Shown: piece by piece, positions 6,464 through 13,220 of the stretch
Numbering within the stretch: the stretch's first letter is position 1
Layout of the letters: each line of letters opens with the position of its first letter
Assembly (NCBI GenBank): GCA_003456855.1
Contig: DMOO01000131.1
Coordinates: 1-22,218, forward strand
Direction of reading: 5' to 3'
DNA from: Sphaerochaeta sp.
Lineage (GTDB): Bacteria > Spirochaetota > Spirochaetia > Sphaerochaetales > Sphaerochaetaceae
DNA: 22,218 bases
Notes under the pieces: model-generated
Database searches by the model: none
What the model was told of the DNA's origin: nothing
Seen by the model: the letters and a program-made list of their open reading frames with translations, nothing else
Position numbers and translations under genes: made by a program

Positions 6464-7491
6464 CAGAAACTTTCAGCGGTGTTGATGCTCTGCACCTTTG
6501 TTGCGTAAGGTGCGAACAGTGCGCTAACCTCCTCGAATGATGTTCCAAGTGCGGCGGCTGTCTCGACGTTGACCGTTGCTGTTCCATTGTCGAATGTCAT
6601 GACTGGGACCTCGGCAGGGTTCTTTCCGTTGACCAGGATGTCAGCTGCCATGGTTGCCGTCTCACGACCCAGGTTCGCATAGTCGACACCGTATCCAAGG
6701 AATGCGCCGTTCAGTGCGAATGAGTCCGCTCCAGTGTAATGCGGGATCTTCGCCTCTGCAAGAGCCTCGTAGATGGAAAGCTCGGCTGTCATGATTGTAT
6801 TGTCGGAAGGTGTGAAGATTGCATCGACACCATCGGCGATAAGTGCCTGGGCTGCCAGGACGACCTCATCGACTGTGGTTCCGGTGCGCTCAACGTACTC
6901 CACTCCCTTTGCTGCAAGGTACTCCTTGGCCTGCTTGATTGCAGTTGTTGAAGCATCCTGTCCAAGGTCGAAGAGAAGTCCGACCTTCTTTGCGTTTGCC
7001 TTGAAGGCGAAGATCAGGTTCATGACTGCCGTTGTGTCCAGGTAGTCAGATGTTCCTGTGATGTTGCTGCCCGGCTTCTCGAGGGAATCGACAAGGCCTG
7101 CTGCCAGAGGATCCGAGACTGCTGCGAAGACCACAGGAATCTGGTTCTCTTCCGTGGCTGCCTGCATTGCCATTGCAACTGGGGTAGCGACACCGATCAT
7201 CAGATCGACCTTGTTGGCGGCGAAGTTTGCGATTATCTGGTTCAGGACGTTGGCATCTGCGTTGCAGTTGTCATAGTAGATTGTGAACTTGACGCCCTGC
7301 TCCGCCTCTATCTCTGAAAGTCTGCTCTGGATGTTGTCGCAGATCTGATTCAGTGATGCGTCATCAACGAAGTTGCAGATTCCAATCCTATATGTGTTGG
7401 CATCCTCGGACTTGGCCTCAGGTGCGCCACTGGCGAAAACAATACCTGCAAAAAGCAGTGCGATAAGCATAACAGCAAAAATCTTCTTCAT
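6463..7491 (-). CDS. ABC transporter substrate-binding protein (ABC_sub_bind family)
   Basis: 342 residues, exported. The signal peptide MKKIFAVMLIALLFAGIVFA is followed by SGAPEAKSED. The likely cut is after VFA (residue 20), with no lipobox Cys, so it would be periplasmic rather than a lipoprotein. The mature part follows the PF04392 (ABC_sub_bind, TrpX-like) pattern: YRIGICNFVDDASLNQI, KVDLMIGVATPVAMAMQAAT, IPVVFAAVSDPLAAGLV, GSNITGTSDYLD, KVGLLFDLGQDAS, DAIFTPSDNTIMTA and GYGVDYANLGRETA. The start ATG 7489-7491 has AGGAGG 8 nt upstream; the frame remains open to 7590, but that part overlaps the promoter and operators. First gene of the operon, with strong promoter and twin operators at 7528-7590. 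The cargo is inferred only as an amino acid or similar small organic compound. Confidence 0.92.
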   Translation of the reverse strand: MKKIFAVMLIALLFAGIVFASGAPEAKSEDANTYRIGICNFVDDASLNQICDNIQSRLSEIEAEQGVKFTIYYDNCNADANVLNQIIANFAANKVDLMIGVATPVAMAMQAATEENQIPVVFAAVSDPLAAGLVDSLEKPGSNITGTSDYLDTTAVMNLIFAFKANAKKVGLLFDLGQDASTTAIKQAKEYLAAKGVEYVERTGTTVDEVVLAAQALIADGVDAIFTPSDNTIMTAELSIYEALAEAKIPHYTGADSFALNGAFLGYGVDYANLGRETATMAADILVNGKNPAEVPVMTFDNGTATVNVETAAALGTSFEEVSALFAPYATKVQSINTAESF

Positions 7492-7527
7492 TTCAATTCC
7501 TCCTGCAGCGGTGCTCTGAATCAATCT

Positions 7528-7545
7528 GTTTCTGTGTACAGTAAC
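7528..7545. promoter_or_regulatory. Operator site O1 of the ABC uptake operon
   Basis: GTTTCTGTGTACAGTAAC, an 18-bp near-palindrome with 8-bp arms (7 of 8 matching) around GT. It lies just downstream of the predicted RNA start, about +10 to +27, and is the inverted counterpart of O2. Confidence 0.7.
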
Positions 7546-7561
7546 ATCGCTGACAGTGAGC

Positions 7562-7590
7562 ATGTTACTGTGTACAGAAACAAGTGTCAA
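7562..7590 (-). promoter_or_regulatory. Promoter of the ABC uptake operon
   Basis: -35 TTGACA (7590-7585, full consensus), 17-nt spacer, -10 TAACAT (7567-7562). Predicted start near 7555, giving a leader of about 65 nt. Operator O2 fills the spacer and part of the -10. Confidence 0.75.
7564..7581. promoter_or_regulatory. Operator site O2 of the ABC uptake operon
   Basis: GTTACTGTGTACAGAAAC, the inverted partner of O1 (the two match almost fully when one is flipped; only the central GT/AC differs). It covers the -10 and spacer of the promoter. The two centres are 36 bp apart. Binding here would block RNA polymerase directly. Confidence 0.7.
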
Positions 7591-7651
7591 CGGGTTTTAG
7601 AGAAATTCTCGTTTTTTTTCAGATTGCATCCATTTTTCGGGAAAAAGGGGT

Positions 7652-8320
7652 TCAGGAGGTGCCCAAAAGCCAGCAGAAGCCCTTTGCGGTTCTGATGTCA
7701 GGCTCTGTGAAGTGGTTCCCTTCGTTCCATTCAAGGATTGATTCTATTTTCGAATTTCCAAAGATCTCCATCTGGGTTCTGATGCAATCCCCCACCCTGG
7801 CCATGACCTGGTTTCGGGTCTTCTCCTCCTTCTTCCCAAGGCTCAGGTAACATTTCTTGGAAAGGAAGGTGTTGGCCTTTGCATAGTCCATCCAATCGGG
7901 GAACCACACTGAAGGTGATGCTGCGCAGATTCCGTCAAAATCCTTCTGATAGCCTGCCCAGAGGGCGAAGAAGGCCGCAAGGGAGTAACCTCCAAGATAG
8001 ATGGAAGGCTTGTCTGAAAGCTCACCGCTTTTCATTGCATCTGGAATCAAGGTCTCTGTGATTGTCCTGAGGGTGTCCTCGGCCCCGTCTCCGAAGCCTT
8101 CATTGCCCCAGACGGCAGGAGCCTTCCACGGAGAGAGGTCCCCGTTCCAGGACCCCACCTTCAGTGCAAGAAGCATGAAAGAGGCTTGTGTATGTTCCTT
8201 TATATAATTGAACTCGGAGTCCAGAGTCGATGCATCATGCTCATCCACACACTGGACAAGCAGATTGTCCACAGGACGGCCTTGGAAAGAACGGGTCTTA
8301 CTTATGATGTCAAATGACAT
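7652..8320 (-). CDS. Alpha/beta-hydrolase-fold esterase, putative
   Basis: 222 residues, cytoplasmic (no signal peptide). The nucleophile elbow is GGYSLA with S113 preceded by a beta strand (SIYLGGYSLAAFFALWAG). A later CAASPSVWFP stretch resembles Fes/esterase-D-like hydrolases. The catalytic His is probably H203 in WNEGNHFTEPD near the C-terminus. The acid residue is not obvious. The ATG at 8318-8320 overlaps the end of ktrA by 11 nt and has only a weak ribosome site, so translation probably depends on coupling to ktrA. Substrate unknown, and its link to K+ transport may be only operon position. Confidence 0.75.
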   Translation of the reverse strand: MSFDIISKTRSFQGRPVDNLLVQCVDEHDASTLDSEFNYIKEHTQASFMLLALKVGSWNGDLSPWKAPAVWGNEGFGDGAEDTLRTITETLIPDAMKSGELSDKPSIYLGGYSLAAFFALWAGYQKDFDGICAASPSVWFPDWMDYAKANTFLSKKCYLSLGKKEEKTRNQVMARVGDCIRTQMEIFGNSKIESILEWNEGNHFTEPDIRTAKGFCWLLGTS

Positions 8321-8954
8321 TTGAGACGTCCGACTTCTTCATTATGACCAGCAGGGTGTCGGTTCCCTCGAGATTCCTCTCAGGATCAGGATTCTCGATG
8401 TCCTTGCCGTTGATCTTGACCCCTATGATGTTCATGCCGAACTTCCTTCTGAGATTCAGCTCAATCAGGTTGTGCCCTATCCATGCTGGTTTGGGCACAA
8501 TCTCCACCAGGCTCAGAACATCCTGAATGTTGAAGAAGTCTCTGATGTCCGGTGAGATCAGGCGGAAGGCGTTGCGCTTTGCGCTCTCCTCCTCTGGATA
8601 GATGACCTCGTCTGCACCAACTCTCTGCAGAATCTGTCCCATCAAGTGGTCCTTGGCCTTGGCCACAACGTGCCTTACGCCAGCCTCCTTGGAGACCATG
8701 CAGCAGAGGATGCTGGCCTCCATTGATGTGGACATGGTGACTATCACGGTGTCCATGTCGGCGACACCGAGCTTCTTTATGGATTCTGGGTCGCAGAGAT
8801 CGGCCACGGCGGCACGTTCCACCTGGTCCTTGACCTGGTCGACAAGGTCCTCGTCCTGGTCAACGGCCAGAACCTCGGCTCCCATCTTCGAAAGCTCGAC
8901 GCAGATGCTCTGACCGAACTTTCCCATCCCCAAGACTGCAAATGACTTTCTCAT
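8310..8954 (-). CDS. ktrA: KtrA/TrkA-type regulatory subunit of K+ uptake system
   Basis: 214-residue cytoplasmic RCK protein. The N-terminal Rossmann domain has GMGKFG (G9-x-G11-x-x-G14) and an acidic residue at the end of the second strand (D32 in AVDQDEDLV), as in nucleotide-binding RCK domains. The C-terminal RCK-C domain runs from about residue 135 (DVLSLVEIVPKPAWIGHNLIELNLRRKFGMNIIGVKINGKDI). The length matches KtrA/KtrC; TrkA proper is about twice as long. It gates the membrane subunit encoded 17 nt upstream, probably as an octameric ring that responds to ATP/ADP or c-di-AMP (family knowledge). Ribosome site AGGGG about 10 nt before ATG 8954. Confidence 0.93.
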   Translation of the reverse strand: MRKSFAVLGMGKFGQSICVELSKMGAEVLAVDQDEDLVDQVKDQVERAAVADLCDPESIKKLGVADMDTVIVTMSTSMEASILCCMVSKEAGVRHVVAKAKDHLMGQILQRVGADEVIYPEEESAKRNAFRLISPDIRDFFNIQDVLSLVEIVPKPAWIGHNLIELNLRRKFGMNIIGVKINGKDIENPDPERNLEGTDTLLVIMKKSDVSNVI

Positions 8955-8971
8955 ATTCTCATACCCCTAAA

Positions 8972-10366
8972 TCAACCAACGGTGAAATTGCCTTCGGCGA
9001 AGGTTACACCCTCTTTCCTGGATCTTCCCGCCTCGAAGAACAGAACCAGCGTGATCGGTCCGATTCTGCCAAGGAACATGGAGAAGATCACAACAACCCG
9101 TCCAAATGCGTTCAGGCTTGCAGTCAGACCCTGTGACAGTCCAACGGTGCCTGTTGCACTGAACATCTCATATAGAACAGCAATAGCCGGGAGATCGTTT
9201 GTGGCTATTATCAGCACAATGCCTATCATTGTGACCATGAAGCTGACAGCCACGACAGCTGCGGCCTTTACAATCATCATGTAGCTTATGACTCTCTTGT
9301 GGAGAACGGCGTTCTTTCTTCCACGGACAAAGGCGACGGCGTTCATGAACAGAATCAGCACCGTGATGGTCTTCACACCTCCGGCGGTACCCACGGGGGA
9401 ACCTCCGATGAACATGAACAGAAGACCAAGAACGGCGGTTGCGTCTGTCAGGTTCTCCTGTGCTATGGTCGCAAAGCCTGCGGTTCTCCACGTCACCGAC
9501 TGGAAGAAGCTGTTGACGATCCTGTCCCAGCGGCTCATGCCCATCAAGGTGTCAGGATTGAAGCGCTCCAGCACGTAGACCAGGATAGCTCCCAGCAGAA
9601 TCAGGAATGTGGTCATTCCAAGAACAGCCTTGGAGTGCTCTCCCAGACGCCTGAAATAGAGGAAAGGACCGTACTTTCTCTTCACTGCCGTCTTAGCCTT
9701 GTCCCAAAGGTCGAACCAGACTATGAAGCCCAGACCACCAAGGATTATCAGGGCCATGGTGACCACAAGGATATAGGTGTCGTTTCTGAAAGGAATCAGG
9801 CTGTCAGGCCCGAGAATGTCGATTCCCGCATTACAGAATGCCGATATTGCATGGAAGACCGAGTACCAGATCCCCCTTCCCACCCCGTAGAGCGGAATGA
9901 AGCGGACCATGCAGAGCAGCGCTCCTATGAACTCGATTATGAATACATCCTTGACGACTCTCTTGGTGAAGGTCGGAAGTCCGACCATGGAATCCAGGTT
10001 GAAGTTCTCCTGTACCAGCATCATGAAGCGCAGAGAGTAGCGGCGCTTGAACACAGAAAGCAGGAACGAGGCCAGAGTGACCATTCCGAAACCGCCGAAC
10101 TGGATCAGGAACAGGATCACGATCTTCCCGAAGAGAGACCAATGGATATAGGTGGGCACCACAACCAGGCCTGTCACACAGACGGATGTGGTTGCGGTGA
10201 ACAGAGCTGTGAGAAAGCTTGTATGCTGACCCTCTGCAATTGCAAAGGGCAGAAGCAGAAGAAGTGTGCCGACAGCTATGAGCAGAAGGAAGCACCCCAC
10301 AATGATGTGGGGAGTTCGAGCCTTTTTGCTCCTCCACTGTGCAAGTTCTTCACTGGGTCTCTTCAC
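8972..10366 (-). CDS. ktrB: KtrB/TrkH-type K+ (Na+-coupled) transporter membrane subunit
   Basis: 464-residue integral membrane protein with four M1-P-M2 repeats. The four filter regions are visible: TSVCVTGL (60-67), SAFCNAG, VTWRTAGFATI and SATGTVGLSQG, each with the conserved filter Gly. The hydrophobic segments start at about residue 20. The start is GTG 10364-10366 with AAGGA at 6-nt spacing; no ATG gives a complete first helix. It pairs with KtrA just downstream. K+ uptake supports osmotic and pH balance. The loop VGTAGGVKTITVLILF between the third and fourth repeats is the gating-loop region in KtrB. Confidence 0.94.
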   Translation of the reverse strand: MKRPSEELAQWRSKKARTPHIIVGCFLLLIAVGTLLLLLPFAIAEGQHTSFLTALFTATTSVCVTGLVVVPTYIHWSLFGKIVILFLIQFGGFGMVTLASFLLSVFKRRYSLRFMMLVQENFNLDSMVGLPTFTKRVVKDVFIIEFIGALLCMVRFIPLYGVGRGIWYSVFHAISAFCNAGIDILGPDSLIPFRNDTYILVVTMALIILGGLGFIVWFDLWDKAKTAVKRKYGPFLYFRRLGEHSKAVLGMTTFLILLGAILVYVLERFNPDTLMGMSRWDRIVNSFFQSVTWRTAGFATIAQENLTDATAVLGLLFMFIGGSPVGTAGGVKTITVLILFMNAVAFVRGRKNAVLHKRVISYMMIVKAAAVVAVSFMVTMIGIVLIIATNDLPAIAVLYEMFSATGTVGLSQGLTASLNAFGRVVVIFSMFLGRIGPITLVLFFEAGRSRKEGVTFAEGNFTVG

Positions 10367-10401
10367 TGTAATTCCTTGTCCCCCAATCCGGAATCATGGC
10401 A

Positions 10402-10407
10402 ATTATA
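10402..10407 (-). promoter_or_regulatory. Possible -10 of the ktrB promoter
   Basis: TATAAT on the minus strand, about 36 nt before the GTG start and inside the 50-bp gap after the M42 peptidase gene. No good -35 is found at 16-18 nt, so this is only a partial promoter match. Confidence 0.4.
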
Positions 10408-10416
10408 CAACAACAA

Positions 10417-11463
10417 TCAGATATTCAGGTAGCCTTTGATGACCTTCATAGTGTTATAAACACCGTCAATGTGGCTTCTTTCGTATCCGTGGCTGGCGTA
10501 GACACCCGATCCAATCAGTCCATGCTTGATGTCATAGCCTGCCCTGAGGGTCGCCTCGACATCGGAGCCGTAGAACGGATAGACGTCTATGGCGTAGTCA
10601 GCCTTCTCCTTCTTCGCAGCCTTGACCAGGGCATCTGTGACGTCATAGTCATATGGTCCGCCTGAGTCCTTTGCGCAGATCGAAGCCTGTCTCTCGGTGC
10701 ACTGGAGCCCTATTCCGACACAGCCCATGTCAACGCTGATAGCCTCCTTCACATCCTCCGGAATGGAGGTGCTGCCACCATGGCCGACCTCTTCGTAGAC
10801 TGTGATCAGAAGGTAAACCCTTCTTAGAAGCTCGATCTTGTTGTCCTTGATGTACTTTGCAACGCCAAGGAGGATTCCGACTGAGAGCTTGTCGTCAAGG
10901 TAGCGGCTCTTGATGTAGCCGCTCTTAGTGATGTGGGCCCTTGGGCACGGGCAGACGAAGTCACCAACGTCCAGACCAAGCTTGCGCACATCGTCTGCGG
11001 ACTTCACATCCTCGTCCAGGACGACCTCCACGGTGTTGAAAGTCCTTTCCGTGGAGTCCAGGTCCTTGTTGACGTGTGAAGAGGCGTTGATCAGCTGGAT
11101 CGTGCCCTCGAAGACCTCTCCGTCACGGCTGTAGACGTTTACGTTCTCGGCCTCTGTGTTGCAGGCCTTGAGTCCTCCGATGTTGGAGATCCTGAGCCTT
11201 CCGTTGCCCTTGATCTCAGCGATAACGGCACCAAGTGTGTCTGCATGGGCGGCGAAAAGCACGGCTCCGTTGTCTGAGTCCCTTCCTCCAAGGTCAACAA
11301 GTACTGCACCCTTGTTTGTAAGCTTCGCCTTGTATCCGAGGCCTGAAAATGCATCCAGGACCCATGCTGCGGCCTTTTTGGTGAAGCCGGAAGGGCTGTC
11401 GATGTTGAGCAGCTCTATAGCCTTGCTTGACGCATACTCTGCGTATTCTCTCTTGAGTTCCAT
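10417..11463 (-). CDS. M42-family metallo-aminopeptidase
   Basis: 348 residues, the usual size for M42 (TET-type, FrvX/YsdC-like) aminopeptidases, which form dodecameric cytoplasmic particles and trim peptides. Metal and catalytic positions are visible: H73 and D75 in AAHADTLG, D190/D191 in SRYLDDKLSV (bridging Asp), the catalytic E224 with E225 in VYEEVGHGG, D245 in SVDMG, and a C-terminal His in YASHGYERSH (H325 or H331). ATG 11463 has GGAGGG 6-7 nt ahead. It is third in a minus-strand run behind the glutaredoxin-like gene (9-nt gap). The link to that gene and the CmpB-like gene is positional only. Confidence 0.92.
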   Translation of the reverse strand: MELKREYAEYASSKAIELLNIDSPSGFTKKAAAWVLDAFSGLGYKAKLTNKGAVLVDLGGRDSDNGAVLFAAHADTLGAVIAEIKGNGRLRISNIGGLKACNTEAENVNVYSRDGEVFEGTIQLINASSHVNKDLDSTERTFNTVEVVLDEDVKSADDVRKLGLDVGDFVCPCPRAHITKSGYIKSRYLDDKLSVGILLGVAKYIKDNKIELLRRVYLLITVYEEVGHGGSTSIPEDVKEAISVDMGCVGIGLQCTERQASICAKDSGGPYDYDVTDALVKAAKKEKADYAIDVYPFYGSDVEATLRAGYDIKHGLIGSGVYASHGYERSHIDGVYNTMKVIKGYLNI

Positions 11464-11472
11464 AAATCCCTC

Positions 11473-11796
11473 CTAGCAGCCCTTTCTATTGCTCAGACTG
11501 CATGCCGGGGCGGCAGGGCCGTCCTCCGAGAGAACCTCATGACCCATCTCACGGATCATGCTCTCCCAGTCTGTGAAGACCTTTCCGGACTCATCAATGC
11601 ATGCAGGGATGCCGATGTCATTGATTGCCTTAAGGCGGTCGAAGACAGGCTCCGTGTCCCTGTAGATCAGGAAGGTCTTCAGGTTCCTGAGACTCTCATT
11701 GATGTCATAATACTCATATTCCACCCCGTATGTCTTGAAGTTAAGCTCGCAGTTGCGGCAGTCAGGACACATCTTGCTTCCATAAACCTTTATCAT
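11473..11796 (-). CDS. Glutaredoxin-like protein with CPDC active site
   Basis: 107-residue thioredoxin-fold protein. The redox site is C10-P-D-C13 with a third Cys at 16 (CPDCRNC) right after the first strand (MIKVYGSKM). A cis-Pro position is probably in GIPACID (about residue 63-65). The C-terminus holds two more cysteines (C99 and C107, CSLSNRKGC) beyond the normal fold, which could make an internal disulfide or bind metal. Ribosome site GGAGG about 7 nt before ATG 11796. It sits between the CmpB-like gene (15-nt gap) and the M42 peptidase. Function inferred as thiol-disulfide exchange. Confidence 0.85.
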   Translation of the reverse strand: MIKVYGSKMCPDCRNCELNFKTYGVEYEYYDINESLRNLKTFLIYRDTEPVFDRLKAINDIGIPACIDESGKVFTDWESMIREMGHEVLSEDGPAAPACSLSNRKGC

Positions 11797-11811
11797 AATC
11801 CACCTCCAATG

Positions 11812-12555
11812 TTATTTTGCCTTCTTTGCATGGACCTTCTTCTCGAACTGGTCCTTCATCATCCTCAAATGCTCGTTGATGCCCAGATCGGTCTTGAAGG
11901 GCTGGAAGAAGCGATACTTCTTCTTTGCCTCTTCTCTTTTATCTCTGATATTTGTTTTAATAGCCTCAAAGCGAACAATGACATCATTTTCTTCAGCGAA
12001 TTCTTTAAGTTTGGCTATAATCTGCGTTGCATGGACCACATCTATGATGAAAACGCCGTAGAACACCCCGATGAAGAAGGAGAATGCCAGGTTCTGTGCA
12101 AGCCAAGCCAGGGCATCAATGATGTGCGGATGTATCAGGAAGTAGTACAAGGCACCCAGGATGGCCCAGGCCAGTGAGAACTTGGGGCAGATTATGCCCT
12201 GGATGTTGCCCCACTCCTTGCTGTAGTCCCAGAGTCTGACCTTGTAGACCTTCAGGGAGAGGATTCCGGCTATGTATTCGATGACCGTCATGCAGACTGC
12301 CATGACGGTAAACAGAATCAGCTTTGAAGCCAAAGGGCTTAGATTTGCCAGATGACGCTCCTGTATTGCAATGACATAGAGGAAGCTCAGGCCAAATCCG
12401 TACAGAGGAAGATAAGGTCCTGTGCAGAAGCCAGGATTGATCCACTTTCTTTCAGGGTTGTTCTTTGAGAAGAACCTCCTGAACAGAACCTCAAGGCACC
12501 ACCCGAAGGATGAGCCTATGAAGAACAGAAAAGCAAGAACAAGAAAAAAGCTCAT
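11812..12555 (-). CDS. CmpB-type membrane protein (ABC_trans_CmpB / DUF1113)
   Basis: 247 residues. The first ~170 contain about five hydrophobic segments and the family's typical sequence: FIGSSFGWCLEVLFRRF near the start, WINPGFCTGPYLPLYGFG, TVIEYIAGI, RLWDYSKEWGNIQGIICPKFSLAWAILG. These match the PF06541 membrane proteins annotated as putative ABC permeases, although no ATPase is adjacent. The last ~75 residues are a charged, soluble, probably coiled helix tail rich in Lys and Glu (IIAKLKEFAEENDVIVRFEA). ATG 12553-12555 has no Shine-Dalgarno, but a promoter ends 6 nt before it, so the mRNA is probably leaderless. First gene of the run with the glutaredoxin-like and M42 genes. Confidence 0.82.
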   Translation of the reverse strand: MSFFLVLAFLFFIGSSFGWCLEVLFRRFFSKNNPERKWINPGFCTGPYLPLYGFGLSFLYVIAIQERHLANLSPLASKLILFTVMAVCMTVIEYIAGILSLKVYKVRLWDYSKEWGNIQGIICPKFSLAWAILGALYYFLIHPHIIDALAWLAQNLAFSFFIGVFYGVFIIDVVHATQIIAKLKEFAEENDVIVRFEAIKTNIRDKREEAKKKYRFFQPFKTDLGINEHLRMMKDQFEKKVHAKKAK

Positions 12556-12561
12556 GGGCCA

Positions 12562-12590
12562 ATTCTACACTCGCTTTCAAAAAGTGGCAA
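12562..12590 (-). promoter_or_regulatory. Promoter giving a probably leaderless CmpB-like transcript
   Basis: -35 TTGCCA (12590-12585), 17-nt spacer, -10 TAGAAT (12567-12562), then only 6 nt to the ATG at 12555. The -35 begins right after the stop codon of the upstream ATC-hydrolase-like gene. Confidence 0.65.
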
Positions 12591-12591
12591 C

Positions 12592-13158
12592 TCAGATGCT
12601 CTTCGTCCTCTCCCAGCCGTCTCCGGCATCGGTCTTGTGGCGGATGAACAGGAAGTCACAGACATCTCCGCCCTGGCAGAGGGTCTTTGTTCTCTTGAAG
12701 TCGGTGTAAGGAAGGCTTCCGTAGTTGATGATGTCTGCGTGGCAGCACATTGCACCAAGCTTCAGAAGTCCCCTCTTTCCAAGGATCTTGGCATAGATGC
12801 ACTCGTTGCACTCGAAGTGGAACAGGTCCTTTGGATCGTCCTTGTGCCAGGTGTAGCGCCAGCCGTAGCCCGACTTCTTGCTGAAGCCTGCAGGGACCAC
12901 CTTCTTCATCAGAGGCAGGAAGAACTTGAGCTTTGCCATCTTCTGCATCTTTGAAGGGTCAAGGAACTTCCACATCTCCTCGGAGACCGTCCTGTAGGCC
13001 TCCTCCTCTGTCTTTCCGTGCTGCTGGAGAACCTCGTACATGGCAATGGAGGTCAGAATCTGGGCCATGTGCTCGTAGTTTCCGTTGTCGCAGTACTCCT
13101 TCTCCTCAACAAGAAGCTCTTCCATCCTCTTGTAGATGTCCTGCTGGATGTCAACCAT
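12592..13158 (-). CDS. ATC-hydrolase-like protein (PF14196 family)
   Basis: 188 residues. The C-terminal half resembles the L-2-amino-thiazoline-4-carboxylic acid hydrolase family: FHFECNECIYAKI, then GAMCCHADIINYGSLPYTDFKRTKTLCQGGDVCDFLFIRHK, with cysteines near residues 117, 120, 138, 139, 161 and 167. The proven member opens a thiazoline ring on the way to L-cysteine, but most family members are of unknown function, so the name is not a function call. The frame is open to a GTG at 13233. I choose ATG 13156-13158, because the -10 at 13183-13188 would start RNA near 13176, AGGA precedes this ATG, and the longer form would overlap the divergent MFS gene. A second family member lies at 21707-22218. 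Confidence 0.78.
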   Translation of the reverse strand: MVDIQQDIYKRMEELLVEEKEYCDNGNYEHMAQILTSIAMYEVLQQHGKTEEEAYRTVSEEMWKFLDPSKMQKMAKLKFFLPLMKKVVPAGFSKKSGYGWRYTWHKDDPKDLFHFECNECIYAKILGKRGLLKLGAMCCHADIINYGSLPYTDFKRTKTLCQGGDVCDFLFIRHKTDAGDGWERTKSI

Positions 13159-13182
13159 GTCTTCTAGAAATCCTGAAGATTC

Positions 13183-13190
13183 ATTATAAT
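13183..13190. promoter_or_regulatory. Shared palindromic -10 for divergent genes
   Basis: ATTATAAT reads as TATAAT on both strands (13185-13190 plus, 13188-13183 minus). It lies between the divergent ATC-hydrolase-like gene and the MFS gene. The -35 matches on either side are weak, so a single box may serve both directions in competition. Confidence 0.5.
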
Positions 13191-13220
13191 CGGCTGCAAC
13201 GTCATATTCGGGGTTTGGGA

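Noticed and set aside
7600..7620. GAGAAATTCTC followed by eight T as a terminator
   Set aside because: The loop would be a single base, and no plus-strand gene ends there.
8310..8324. Palindrome TCAAATGACATTTGA at the ktrA/esterase overlap
   Set aside because: It is formed by the overlapping codons at stop and start; no spacing or copies suggest a binding site. It may weakly fold in RNA, but that is not supported further.
9299..10432. 377-codon plus-strand open frame opposite ktrB
   Set aside because: The product is a His/Gln/Glu-rich string typical of a reverse read of a membrane protein gene, and ktrB is certain.
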